Positions 33,775 to 43,972 of a DNA stretch of 64,000 nt are shown in pieces; the stretch's first letter is position 1; every line of letters begins with the position of its first letter. Below the pieces are notes generated by a model, which had not been told where the DNA came from, searched no databases, and saw only the letters and a program-made list of their open reading frames with translations. Source of the DNA: Neospora caninum Liverpool (Eukaryota; Apicomplexa; Conoidasida; Eucoccidiorida; Sarcocystidae); the NCBI RefSeq assembly GCF_000208865.1, contig NC_018395.1:3440006-3504005 (forward strand). Direction: 5' to 3'. A program made the position numbers and the translations under genes.

Positions 33775-36035
33775 CTTGTACGAACTCACAACCAAACGCT
33801 CTACGATGAAAATGACAGCAACGACTTTGAAAATCTGCACACATGAATGTGGAAGCAAGGCTTCATTGAAGGTTTTGGTGGAATTCTGGAGAGGAACGAA
33901 AATGGACACGTGTGTCGGGTACCGGAGGCAAGAGGTGGTGGCCCACCGGATTGGGCTGGATTTAGGTTCGACTGACCAGATCGTTTCACTTCTTTAGACG
34001 CACCGAATGTGGACTCCAATGATGAAGAAAACCCACGGCATCTGTGCATTTCCAACTTTTCGGTGTACCCCCGCATGCCATTTTGTCCTAGTTATCGACG
34101 CTCCCCTCTCGAGCGCGGCCGGCCGTCGAGCCCTCAAGACAAGCCGGGAGTGCAGCGGAAAAAACAACGAGTATTCCACGAGGGGTGCTAAATTCCGCGA
34201 TGCAGTGCCATCTCTTCGCATCTGTCTCCCGACTCTAGGCAAATCAGGTGAGGCACTGTTCGATCGACACTCGATTTTGGAGGACAGGGGTCCGAGAGCA
34301 ATCGCCTGCTGCCTTTTTTGTAGCTGTCGTCGAGCAGGTTCAAGTCTCCTGAGTCCTCCAATACGGCAGAACTCCGACAGGAAGGACCCATTTCGTGACG
34401 CATGCTGGCATTTCTACGTATTTGCTGTGAAGGAGCGAGGCCGGGGCACACGATGGACACAGGGAGGTACTTTATCATTTTGCGTGTGCCGTCCTCCTCG
34501 ACAGCAAGGATTCCCTGGTAGCGCGACGGGCATTGCCGCTGGGTGCTACGTATCCTAGGCAGTCTTCATCGCAGCTTACTTCGACTTGGTCGGGACAGCG
34601 ATGGACGAAAAAAGATGTTGTCGATCAAGGCATTAGGGGAACAGGAGAGGTGGTTGTCTTTTCAGACAAAGTGTTTTCTGCAGAAAAGGCTTACAGAAGT
34701 CTTCTGGCCTCTGTTTTGTTCTCGTCGACCCCTCTCTATGTCCTTGTTCGTCGACACACAAAGACGAGCTACATATTATTCGGCCGGATGCTGCTGATGC
34801 GCGTAGTGAGTAGTGTGCAACCTTGAGAAGATATGGTGTCAGCTGAGTAACACGTCTTCTTGATACCATACTAACATGGGGATTGTTGAGTTAGAATCCG
34901 TACTTGACGTAAGGCCTGTTTTGAGCACTTCACTTCAAAATACAAGTGAGCAGGATACACACGACACCTCTCGGCCCCTCCCTCTCCGTACCTGTATACA
35001 CGGCTGAGGCGGGAGGACACAGTTGCGCTGTACAGGATCTGTTGCAATAGTAAGTGAAACTCCATTCTCCCTTATTTTAGCTTTTCCGTATTCAGGTTTC
35101 CTCTCATATATATTGTTGTCAGCGGCTATTGGCTGGCTGGGGTGCACGAAGCAATGTGTGTTCTCCTTACGACGTTGGTTTCTGGCAAACCTTCCAGGGT
35201 GCAAAAGAGGGCACTTTTCCGAAGCACGAGGAGATTTCTGCGGTGCGATCCAAACCCGTCTTAGTCTTTCTCGCCTCTCTTCCTTCGTCGAGTCATTTCT
35301 AGGTGGTTTTCTTCCGCTGTCACTTGTCGCGATCGGACTTCCTTTCTGACGTCCCCGTGCCCTTTTCCAGTTGGAAGGGAAATGTGTTTTCGCATTTCGA
35401 TGCTCAAAATTTCTAGTTGACTTCGCGTGTTTCAGACTCTGCTTGTCAGGTTTTCTATTCCCCTACCAGCTCACCTGATGCTTGTCATGTTTCGCTCCAC
35501 ACTTTCCTGTTGTACCACCTAACTAGTCAGGAGAGTGTTCGTCGCCTTCTGTCTAGTTGCTAAGTTACTTCTCTAGCCCCTAAGCTTCTTTGTATCTGTT
35601 TTGGTTGGACAGAGGAGATACGGCTTAGTACCGCCTTCACTTTCGTTTGTGGTGTCCGGCCAGACGTCCTCCACAGCCGCTGCTTGGAGTAGACAAGCTT
35701 GACAAAAATGGAAAGGATATAGCCTCAAAAAACTGGACGTGGAGGGATATCTGGAACCACATAGTGCACTGTTGTTCGGTCCCTCTCTCTTCCGTTTTCG
35801 TTTGTCAAATTTTTCGTATGTCATAGCAGAGTCGCTGTCCTGCCTGTTAGACAAAACAGCAAATGTAAGTCTGAATGAAAATCTTTTGAGTTGTCACCAG
35901 GCAGTGTAAGTGCTTCCACCCCACAAGCCAGTGTAACTCCTCCGGTCTAAAGGCATGCAGGCGGGGAAGATAAGGTGTGGAAAAAGCATTTTTGGAGAAC
36001 CATGGGTACTCTGTTGGAGTAACAAAAGTAACTGA
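33775..36035. other. Spacer SRS-9/SRS-10: class A 5' flank and type C spacer
   Basis: About 33,870-34,250 is the class A block. About 34,400-35,350 is a type C spacer related to 41,200-42,150 and 47,900-48,600. About 35,830-36,030 is the conserved 3'-flank block of SRS-10. No gene is supported. Confidence 0.6.
34072..34078. promoter_or_regulatory. CGCATGC motif upstream of SRS-9
   Basis: GCATGC core kept, T to C at the first base, about 298 bp upstream of the SRS-9 ATG. Same position as the TGCATGC of other class A copies. Confidence 0.4.
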
Positions 36036-37154
36036 CTACAATAGAGTTGTGTAGAAAATCCCCACGATCGACACCAACGTAACAGCCAGGCCACTCGTCA
36101 ACGCTGCAGATGAAGCTGCAGATGCCACAATAGTCACGTCAACACTGCACACACTCGAATCCTTTTCTTCGCTGTCCGTCCTCTGTTTTCCCGACTCAGT
36201 GGTTGTCTTCTGGCAGCCAACCGTAATCTTCTGTTCCTCTGCCGGGAACTGCCCATCTGGAATCGTGAACTTGTATTCGTTGGTGTTTGCGGTAGTGGTC
36301 CACCAAGTCTGTTCGTAATTCGGAAAAATTTCTGCGTATGATCCCTGGCACGAAGCGGTCGCGTCGTCCCCGTTGTCACTGATACAGTAGTTAGTTTCGT
36401 AGGTTGTGGGCAGAACTTCTCCAGCTGTCCCGCACACCAGAGTGAAGCTGTTCTTCTCCGGACTCAGTGTGACGGCTTGGTGTGCTGGATTGCTCTTCTT
36501 TCCGTACGCACATTTGACGATGTGGTCTTGCATCGTGCTGGCTCTTGCTTCAATCGTCACAGTCACCTTCATTGATCCGCTCTGGTCGCTCCTGTCTACG
36601 CAACCGACAATGAACTTTTGATCGACAAGGGGGAAATTTTCAGGAGGGACCGTCATCTTCTTAGAGGTACATCCGGCGACAGCGTTGTCTGCATTCTCCC
36701 AGGAGACTGTTGTAGGACCAATGAGAAGGGAATTGATATCTACAGGCGCAGTGGAGCCCCTGAACGGGGCTGTTTTGCAATCCGCGAGTGTTGTTGTGGT
36801 TGAAGGACAGACATTGGTGCCCTGTAAGCCACCAGGAGCACAAGTTAAGGCATCTGTTTTGCAACTTATCTGCAGAGCATTTCGCTTCTCTGAGACAATT
36901 GCCGTGAGATCTTTTTGATCACTTGGCTTGTTGTTGCAAACGCACATGATGACACTCCCTTCGGTCAAACAGCTTGGATCAGATGCAGAACCCGGGTCAC
37001 CCAGGGCGCGGACACACCATGAAAAAGAGAAGGAGTCAAACAGCATAATCGAGCTGACAAAAACTAGGAGAACTCGGCGCTTTCGCACGCCACGATTCCC
37101 GGAAGACGGGGACTCTGCGCAAGCGGCCTCCGACCTGAAAGGAGAAAACGCCAT
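36036..37154 (-). CDS. SRS-10: divergent SRS surface antigen
   Basis: Intact, 372 aa, ATG at 37154. The leader (MAFSPFRSEAAC) and signal segment (VLLVFVSSIMLF) differ from the main group. D1 (CLTEGSVIMCVC, VDINSLLIGPTTVSW) is close only to the pseudogene SRS-5. D2 is more typical, with six Cys, and its middle (GEVLPTTYETNYC, CQGSYAEIF) is close to SRS-12. The GPI tail is almost that of SRS-7. The 5' flank is neither class A nor B. It is the only intact member of its D1 subgroup in the window and may be controlled differently. Confidence 0.92.
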   Translation of the reverse strand: MAFSPFRSEAACAESPSSGNRGVRKRRVLLVFVSSIMLFDSFSFSWCVRALGDPGSASDPSCLTEGSVIMCVCNNKPSDQKDLTAIVSEKRNALQISCKTDALTCAPGGLQGTNVCPSTTTTLADCKTAPFRGSTAPVDINSLLIGPTTVSWENADNAVAGCTSKKMTVPPENFPLVDQKFIVGCVDRSDQSGSMKVTVTIEARASTMQDHIVKCAYGKKSNPAHQAVTLSPEKNSFTLVCGTAGEVLPTTYETNYCISDNGDDATASCQGSYAEIFPNYEQTWWTTTANTNEYKFTIPDGQFPAEEQKITVGCQKTTTESGKQRTDSEEKDSSVCSVDVTIVASAASSAALTSGLAVTLVSIVGIFYTTLL

Positions 37155-39412
37155 GTTGAAGGCGACTCGCTCTCACACCTTCGAAAATGCAGTGATAGCG
37201 CCGACTTTGAAAGCCACTGACACACAAATATGCAAGCAGTGTCTGATTATCCGGTTGCAGCGTGCCGAGGGGGAATGGAAAATCGACCACCACCATATAT
37301 TTGCGGCTTGCTGTGAAGAGGTACGCATCCACGAAGGGGACCCCGCCTCAGGTCCAGTGAGCCGGATTGTTTCACCTCTCAAGACACACACAACCTCGAT
37401 CCCGCTGAAGCAAAATAATTGCGAGTGTTCACTTTCTTCTCTTTCTTTTTTCCTGCCTAGCCTCGTCCGGCTTCGCGGGGCTCCCCCTGTCGAATGACGG
37501 GGTTGTCGCCCTCCGCGGCGCCAAGACAACCCGCCAGACCACGCGAAAACGGGGGACTCAAAATCCCACTGTTTGCCTTTGCCTCACTCCACGTTGAGGC
37601 TCCGCATCGTTACAGCTGCCCCCCCCGGTTGGCGCGGAAAACGTTCGAGACACTTGAGCGCCACAGAGAGAGGCAATCGAACAGCCGTTCCGAGAGCGAT
37701 TCTCCAGCGCCTAGTTTTTACCGGGAACGTTGGTGTCCTTGTATCCGGAGACGTTTGAGACAGGGAGACTCATATTATGAGGAGTTATTTGGCGCCTGCT
37801 GACGGCCCCGCTCATCTTGTTTTACAGTCGTGTATGCCCTGAAAATGTAACAATTCGCGCGAATTGTTGTTCAACTCTGGGCATCTCGAGCCCCGCTGCC
37901 TAGGAAAACCGCAGTGGGATAACAGGAGTTCGCCGGCAACTCGGTGGGGTGGAGACTGAGCATGCATACGGAATGGTCGTTTTTCCTTTTGCGTGTGCTT
38001 TTATCCAAGAGAAGGATTGGAGGTATGGTGACGGGTCTTGTCTCCGGGTGCTGATTACCTTCGGCAGTCGCCACCGCAGTTAACTTTGACTGAACCATTG
38101 CTACCACAAAGATGCGGGCCTAGGTACGGGACACGTGTACATGTGTAGAGGGAATGCATTTCTGAACCAGTGCTAGATAATTTTTCTAGAAATATGGTGC
38201 AGCCCTACGAAAGCATACACAAACATATCTGCCAAACTGCACCGGTCTGTGAGTCATTCGGTTCGTCCTCACTAAAAAAGCACGAGCTTGTTCATATCCC
38301 TGTCGCACGCGTACAATTTGAAGGAAGATGCGCCCTGTCAGCATTTGTAGTCAAGGGCAGCATAGATCGTTTGCACACTCTTGTTACCAAACAAATGGGG
38401 AGGAACAGCTGCCACTTGAAGATAAGCCACTTTACAACCTTCAACTACAACGTCTACGTTGGAAGGATGCCTACGACACTTTCCGAGTACTTCACCCTCT
38501 GCCCCCGCGACTAGGGCGACGGCGCAAATTGGTGTTCTACGGAATCGGTCGCAGTCAGTGCGATTCAAGATTGCTCAAAACCGTTTTTCAAGCAGACTGT
38601 CGTCGGCCGCTTTGGTTTCCTGGGGGGCACAAACCCACGTGTGCGGACCGTGTAACCGTAACTTGTCGCGCCTGCCTTCGGTGAAGTGGGTCGTTCGCTT
38701 GAAAAGATTTGTATGCTGACAGTGAATCACCACTTGGTCACTTTTGCAACTGTCTTTCCTTTTACGCCGATCATGTTTTTTTCTTCTTCGCCTTGCCAGT
38801 TGTTTCTCCAGTCCCACCTCCGCGACCTCTCCGTGTTCATTTGGAGAGAACGTGTGCCTTTTTTCTCTTTCCCGTTCATCCTCGTTTGTTACAGTGCCTG
38901 TTCCCATACACGTATTGAAGTCGTCTTTGCTCTCCAACTAGTTTCCGTGAGGCGACGATGGGAGCCATCTCCCCATCCTACATCTGGATAGACCGGTCGT
39001 GAGATTGACTGCCTCAGCGAAGTTGGTGACATGTATTTCACACGATTCCTCTGAACAGATGGTTAGCTTTCTGAAAAAAGGCTTCTCATGAGGCAGTCAC
39101 AGAATCCTGGAAACTGTTTCGCTTGGTCACAGGAGACGGTAGCGGCTACTGTAGGAGCAACAAACACGGCAACGTCATCGTTCAATGGTTCTCCCGAAAC
39201 GTTTCCAGACACACACAAGAGAGAACAAACAACTTTCGGTATGCCAACAACTTTAGCTTCTATCCTTCTCTGCTCTAGGTGGACAGCATCGGGGAAGGCG
39301 AACCGTCCGAGAGGCAGTGCCGGAGAATCGTCGCTCGTCTGGTAGGGCGCCGTCAGCCGGAAAACGTTTCGCATGAACATACATCAGCATCGAACACTAC
39401 TCACAAGACCCT
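37155..39412. other. Spacer SRS-10/SRS-11: mostly unique sequence
   Basis: This spacer shares little with the R1, R2, R3 or type C repeats. Pyrimidine-rich tracts lie near 38,760-38,900. Open frames such as 38170-38514 (plus) and 38575-38937 (minus) show no signal peptide or domain and overlap biased sequence, so I do not call them. It contains the presumed promoter of SRS-10. Confidence 0.5.
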
Positions 39413-40546
39413 CTAAAAAACACTAGTGGAGGCAAGCCCCACGAACGACACGAACATAACAGCCATGCCATTGGCCAACGCCGCAGACGAAGCTGCAGAT
39501 GCCATAATTGTCACATCAACACTGCACACAGTCGACGTCGCTTCCCCCTCCTTCACGGGTCCCCGTGTTCTCTTCTCGTTTTCACTGGCTGTCTTCTTGT
39601 GGCAGCCAACCGTAATCTTCTGTTCCTCCGCCGGGAACTGCCCTTCTGGAATCGTGAACCTGTACTCGTCGGTGTTTGCCGTTTGTGTCCACCAGGTCGT
39701 TTCATAATTCGGGAAAATGCCGTTGTACGCTCCAGTGCAGGACTCGGATGCTTCCCTCCCGGTTTCACTCACGCAGTACGCCTCTTTGTAATTTGTCGGC
39801 AGAACTTCTCCCTCGTCGCCGCAGACCAGGGTGAAGCTGTTCTTCTCCGGACTCAGTGTGACGGCTTGGTGTGTTGGATTGCTATTCTGTCCGTACGCAC
39901 ATTTGACAGTCTGTTCGTCCGTCGCACTCGCTCTCGCTTGCAGCGTCACTGTCACCTTCATTGTGTCTTTAGAAGCGCTCTTATCTACGCAGCCGACAAT
40001 GAACTGTTGGTCGACAAAGGGGAAATTTTCAGGAGGGATCGTCAACTTCTTAGTCGTGCACGTCGCGTCGTCACAATTACGCCAGGATACGTCTTTTGGG
40101 GAACCGCTGAGGAGGGTGTTGATGTCGAACGACGCAGTGGGTCCTCTTTTTGCTTTTTTGCAATCCTTCAGGGTGGCTGTGGTTGAAGGGCAGACCTCGT
40201 TGGTCGCGAGGTCATCGGGTGCACACGTAAGATCGTTTTTCTTGCAGCCAATCACAAGGATGTTTTTCTCTTCAGAGAGGGTTGCTATCAGATCCTTTTT
40301 ACTCTGTTCGTCTGTTGTGCTAGTGCACTTAGTCACAGCCCCTTCTGTCTCACAAGATGGGTTCGTTGAATCGGAAGCCAGCGCGCGTATGCATCCGGGA
40401 AACGATAGAGAGTCTAGCAGCAGGAACGTGCTCACAAAAACCAAAATCACTCGTAGTCCCATTCGGACTCCACGTCGCCCGGAAAAATGGGGCTCTGTGT
40501 CGGCGGCCTCGGAACCCGGGTACTTAACGCGAGCAGACAGCGCCAT
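39413..40546 (-). CDS. SRS-11: SRS surface antigen, twin of SRS-13 over most of its length
   Basis: Intact, 377 aa, ATG at 40546 (MALSARV). The frame is open for 139 more codons upstream (to 40963), but that stretch is the conserved class A flank, which is closed in other copies. The leader, signal and D1 start (ASDSTNPSCETEG) and then the run from APDDLATNEVC to ETGREASESC (about 170 residues) are the same as in SRS-13 apart from a very few positions. Between them the segment TTDEQSKKDL to KKNDLTC is clearly different. The Cys-Thr-Ser-Thr change of SRS-3 is shared. The C-terminal part (KTASENEKRTRG) is close to SRS-4. Confidence 0.92.
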   Translation of the reverse strand: MALSARVKYPGSEAADTEPHFSGRRGVRMGLRVILVFVSTFLLLDSLSFPGCIRALASDSTNPSCETEGAVTKCTSTTDEQSKKDLIATLSEEKNILVIGCKKNDLTCAPDDLATNEVCPSTTATLKDCKKAKRGPTASFDINTLLSGSPKDVSWRNCDDATCTTKKLTIPPENFPFVDQQFIVGCVDKSASKDTMKVTVTLQARASATDEQTVKCAYGQNSNPTHQAVTLSPEKNSFTLVCGDEGEVLPTNYKEAYCVSETGREASESCTGAYNGIFPNYETTWWTQTANTDEYRFTIPEGQFPAEEQKITVGCHKKTASENEKRTRGPVKEGEATSTVCSVDVTIMASAASSAALANGMAVMFVSFVGLASTSVF

Positions 40547-42835
40547 GTTGTAGGAACTCACAATCACACCCTCTACGATGTAGATGACAGCAATGCCTTT
40601 GAAAATCTGCACACGTGAAGGTGGAAGCAAGGCTTCGTCGAAGGTTGGTATTGCTTTGTATAGGAACGAAAATGTACGAATGTGGAGGGTACCGGTGGTA
40701 ACAGGCGGTAGCCCGCTGGATGGGTCCTGATTTTGGTCCGACTGAGCAGATCGTTTCACTTCTTGAAACACCCGAATATGGATTCCAGTGATGAAGAAAA
40801 CCTGCGGCATCTGTGCATTTCCAACTCTTCGGCATCCCCTGCAGGCCATTGTCCTGGTTATCGGGGCTCCCCCCTCGCGCGCGGCGGGTCGTCGAACCCT
40901 CAAGACAAACCGGGTGTGGAGCCGCAAAGAACCGAGCATTCCACTCGGGGGATTTAATTCCACGTTGCAGCGCCATCTCTTCGCGTCTGCCTCCGGACTC
41001 TAGGCAAATCTGGTGAGGAGCTGTTCTGTCGACACTCGAAGGTTTTGGAGGATAGCGGCTCCGGTAGCAATCCGCCTGCTACCTTGTTTTGTAGCTGGTG
41101 TCACACACTGGGGGTCATGTCTTGATAGTCGCCCAGTGGAACGAAGCTCCACACGAAGGACGCGTTTCGTGACGCATGCTGACCTGTCTCCGTATTCATT
41201 GTGAAGGAGCGGGCCTGGGGCATACACTGGACACAGGGAGGTACATTATCGTTTTACGTGTGCCGTCCTCTTCGACTACCATGATTCCTTGGTAGTGCGA
41301 CGGGCGTTGCCTCTGGGTGCTACGTAACTTACGCAGTCTTCATCGCAGTTGACTTCGACTTGGTCAAGACAGCGATGGACGAAAAATGATGTTGCCGATC
41401 AAGGCATTCGGGGGGGAAATCGGAGAGGTGGCTGCGTTTCCAGGCCGGACGAAGTGTTCTTTCCAGATGACCGCGAACTCCGGTCGAAGGCGTACAGAAG
41501 CCGTCTGGCCTCCGTTTTGTTCTCGTCGACCCCTCTCTATGTCCTTCTTCGTCGATACACGAGGACGAGCTACATACTACTCGACCTGATCCTGATGCAG
41601 CTGATGCGCGTAATGAGTAGTGTGCAACCTAGTGAGGATATGGTGTCAGCAGAGACACACGCCTTCTTGATACCATATTAACACGGGGGTTGTGGAGTTA
41701 GAATCCGTACTTGATGTATGGCCTCTTTTGAGCATTCCACTTCAAAATATACGTTGGCAGAATACACACGACGCCTTACGAGCGCCTCTCTCTTTCAACC
41801 GGTATATACGACTGAGGTGAGGGAACACAGCTGCGCTGTACAGAATGTGTTGCAAACTCCAGTTCACTCTTGTTTTAGCTTTTTTGTATTTAGGTTTCTT
41901 CTCATATATATCGTTGTTGGTGGCTATGACTTGTTGGCGAGAAAGACGCACCGTGTGTGCCCCCTATGACATTGCTTTTTCCTGACAAATCACTTGCGGT
42001 TCAAAAGAGGGCACTTTTACGAAGCGGGAGGAGAAGGTTTATGCGATGGGATCGAAACCCATCTTGGTCTTTCTCGCCTCTGTTCCTTCGTTGAGTCATT
42101 TCTTGGTGGCTGTTTCTTCCCGCATTCACTTGCCACGATCCGACGTCTCCTCTGACGTTGCACCCTGCCCTTTTCCAGTTGGAAGGGAAATCTGTTTTAG
42201 CATTTTGATGCTCAAAAACGCTAGTTGAATGCTCGTGTTTCAGAATCCCGCTGTCAGGTTTTCTACTTCCCTACCTCCTCGTGCTTACCGTACAGATTCC
42301 TGTTCTATCACCTAACTAGTCACGTGTGTGTTCGTCGCATTCTCTCTAGTTCCTAGGTTGCTTCTCTAGCCCCTAAGCTTGCTTGTATTCACTTTGGTTG
42401 GATAGAGGAGGTGGAACTGATTATCGGCTGCACTCTTGTTTTTGGTGTGCGGCCAGACGTCCTCCATAGCAGCTACTTGGAGAAGACGGGTTTGGAAGAA
42501 ATGATGAAAAAGTGATACTCTCATGAAACTAGACGTGGAGAGATATGAAAAACTACATTGTTGTACGGATGTTCGATGTCTCTCTCTGCCTGTTTCGTTG
42601 CTTCAAATTCTCTTACAGTGACATCAGAGTAGAGTCGCTGTCCTGCCGACTAGAAACAGCAAGTGTAAGCCTGAAAGAAAATTTTGTGAGTTGTCACCAG
42701 GCAGTAGGAGTGCTTCCACCACACAAGCCAGTGTAATTCCTCTGGTCAAGAGACATACAGGGGGGGAAGATACGGTGTGGAAAAGACATTTTTGGAGAAC
42801 CATGGTTACTCTGTTGGAGTAACAAAAGTAACTGA
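40547..42835. other. Spacer SRS-11/SRS-12: class A 5' flank and type C spacer
   Basis: About 40,630-41,015 is the class A block. About 41,160-41,870 is nearly identical to about 47,900-48,600, continuing the SRS-11/SRS-13 duplication into the 5' flank. About 42,630-42,830 is the conserved 3'-flank block of SRS-12. No gene is supported. Confidence 0.6.
40840..40846. promoter_or_regulatory. Mutated motif (TGCAGGC) upstream of SRS-11
   Basis: Occupies the position of the TGCATGC motif, about 294 bp upstream of the ATG, but with T to G inside the core. If the motif matters, SRS-11 may be expressed differently. Confidence 0.35.
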
Positions 42836-43972
42836 CTACAATAGAGTTGCCGAGACCATCCCCACTAACGACAACAACATCACAGCCATGCCACTCGTCA
42901 ACGTCGCAGGTGAGGCTGCAGATGCCACAATCGTCACGTCAACGCTGCACACACTCGAATCCTTTTTATCATTTTCTGTCCTCTCCTGGCCGGACACACC
43001 GGTTTTTTTCTTTCGACATCCAACCGTAATCTTCTGTCCCTCTGCTGGGAACTGCCCTTCTGGAATCACGAACTTGTACTCGTTCGTGGTTGCGGTTGCG
43101 GTCCACCATGTCTGTTCGTAATTCGGAAAAATGTCTCCATATGATCCCTGGCACGAGGCTGACGCATCGTTCCCGTTGTCACTGACACAGTAGTTGGTTT
43201 CGTAGGTTGTGGGCAGAACTTCTCCAGATGTCCCGCACACCAGAGTGAAGCTGTTCTTCTCCGGAGTCAGAGTCACGGTGTGGTGTGCTTTATTGCTATT
43301 CACCCCGTAGGCACATTTGACAGTCTGTCCTTCCGTCGTACTCGGTCTCGCTTCCAGCGTTACTGTCACCTTCATTGTATCTTTGGAGTCGTTTCTTTTT
43401 ACGCAACCGACCATGAACTTTTGGTCGACAAAGGGGAAATTTTCAGGAGGGATAGTCAGCTTCTTAGTGGTGCAGGCACCGTCATTGCCATCGCATTTTT
43501 GCCAGGATATGCTTGTCGGGGAACCACTGAGAAGTGTGTTGATGTCGAACGACGTAGGGTTGGTTCCTGTGACTCTGCTTGTGCAGCTCTTCAACTCTGT
43601 TATGGTTGATGGACAGACCACATTTCCAGTCAGTTCAGCAGGAGCACACTTCTGATTATCTCTATCGCAGCCAATTTCAAGGACATTTTTCTCTTGAGAC
43701 AGGGTTGCTGTGAGATCAGGTCTACCCTGTTCCTGACTTTGTGTGCAAGTGCACTTGGTAACAGCCCCTGTAGTCACACAGGATGGATCCCTTGCTTCGT
43801 CAGCAAGAGCTCGGACGCACCCGGAAAATGATGGAAAGTCTAAAAACAAAAACGTGCCCACGAAAACTAAAAACACGGGTGGTCCCATTCGGACTCCGAT
43901 TCTTCGGGAAAAATGGAACACGGTGCCGGAGGCCTCGGAACCCGGGCAGTTAACAAGAGAAAAAAGCGCCAT
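42836..43972 (-). CDS. SRS-12: SRS surface antigen
   Basis: Intact, 378 aa, ATG at 43972 (MALFSLV), with an upstream stop. The signal segment is variant (MGPPVFLVFVGTFLFLD). The D1 core (ELTGNVVC, ITELKSC) is closest to SRS-7. D2 has the GEVLPTTYETNYC and CQGSYGDIF features seen in SRS-10. The linker before the last D2 Cys is distinctive (KKKTGVSGQERTEND). All D2 Cys and the GPI tail are present. The class A flank carries a changed motif (TGCGTGC). Confidence 0.92.
   Translation of the reverse strand: MALFSLVNCPGSEASGTVFHFSRRIGVRMGPPVFLVFVGTFLFLDFPSFSGCVRALADEARDPSCVTTGAVTKCTCTQSQEQGRPDLTATLSQEKNVLEIGCDRDNQKCAPAELTGNVVCPSTITELKSCTSRVTGTNPTSFDINTLLSGSPTSISWQKCDGNDGACTTKKLTIPPENFPFVDQKFMVGCVKRNDSKDTMKVTVTLEARPSTTEGQTVKCAYGVNSNKAHHTVTLTPEKNSFTLVCGTSGEVLPTTYETNYCVSDNGNDASASCQGSYGDIFPNYEQTWWTATATTNEYKFVIPEGQFPAEGQKITVGCRKKKTGVSGQERTENDKKDSSVCSVDVTIVASAASPATLTSGMAVMLLSLVGMVSATLL

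Noticed and set aside
38170..38937. Open frames of 114 and 120 codons in the SRS-10/SRS-11 spacer
   Set aside because: No domain or signal peptide is visible, and the minus-strand frame is the complement of a pyrimidine-rich tract.
40547..40963. 139-codon N-terminal extension of SRS-11 in the same frame
   Set aside because: It lies in the class A 5' flank, which is conserved as DNA but interrupted in this frame in other copies, and it precedes the conserved ATG and signal peptide.
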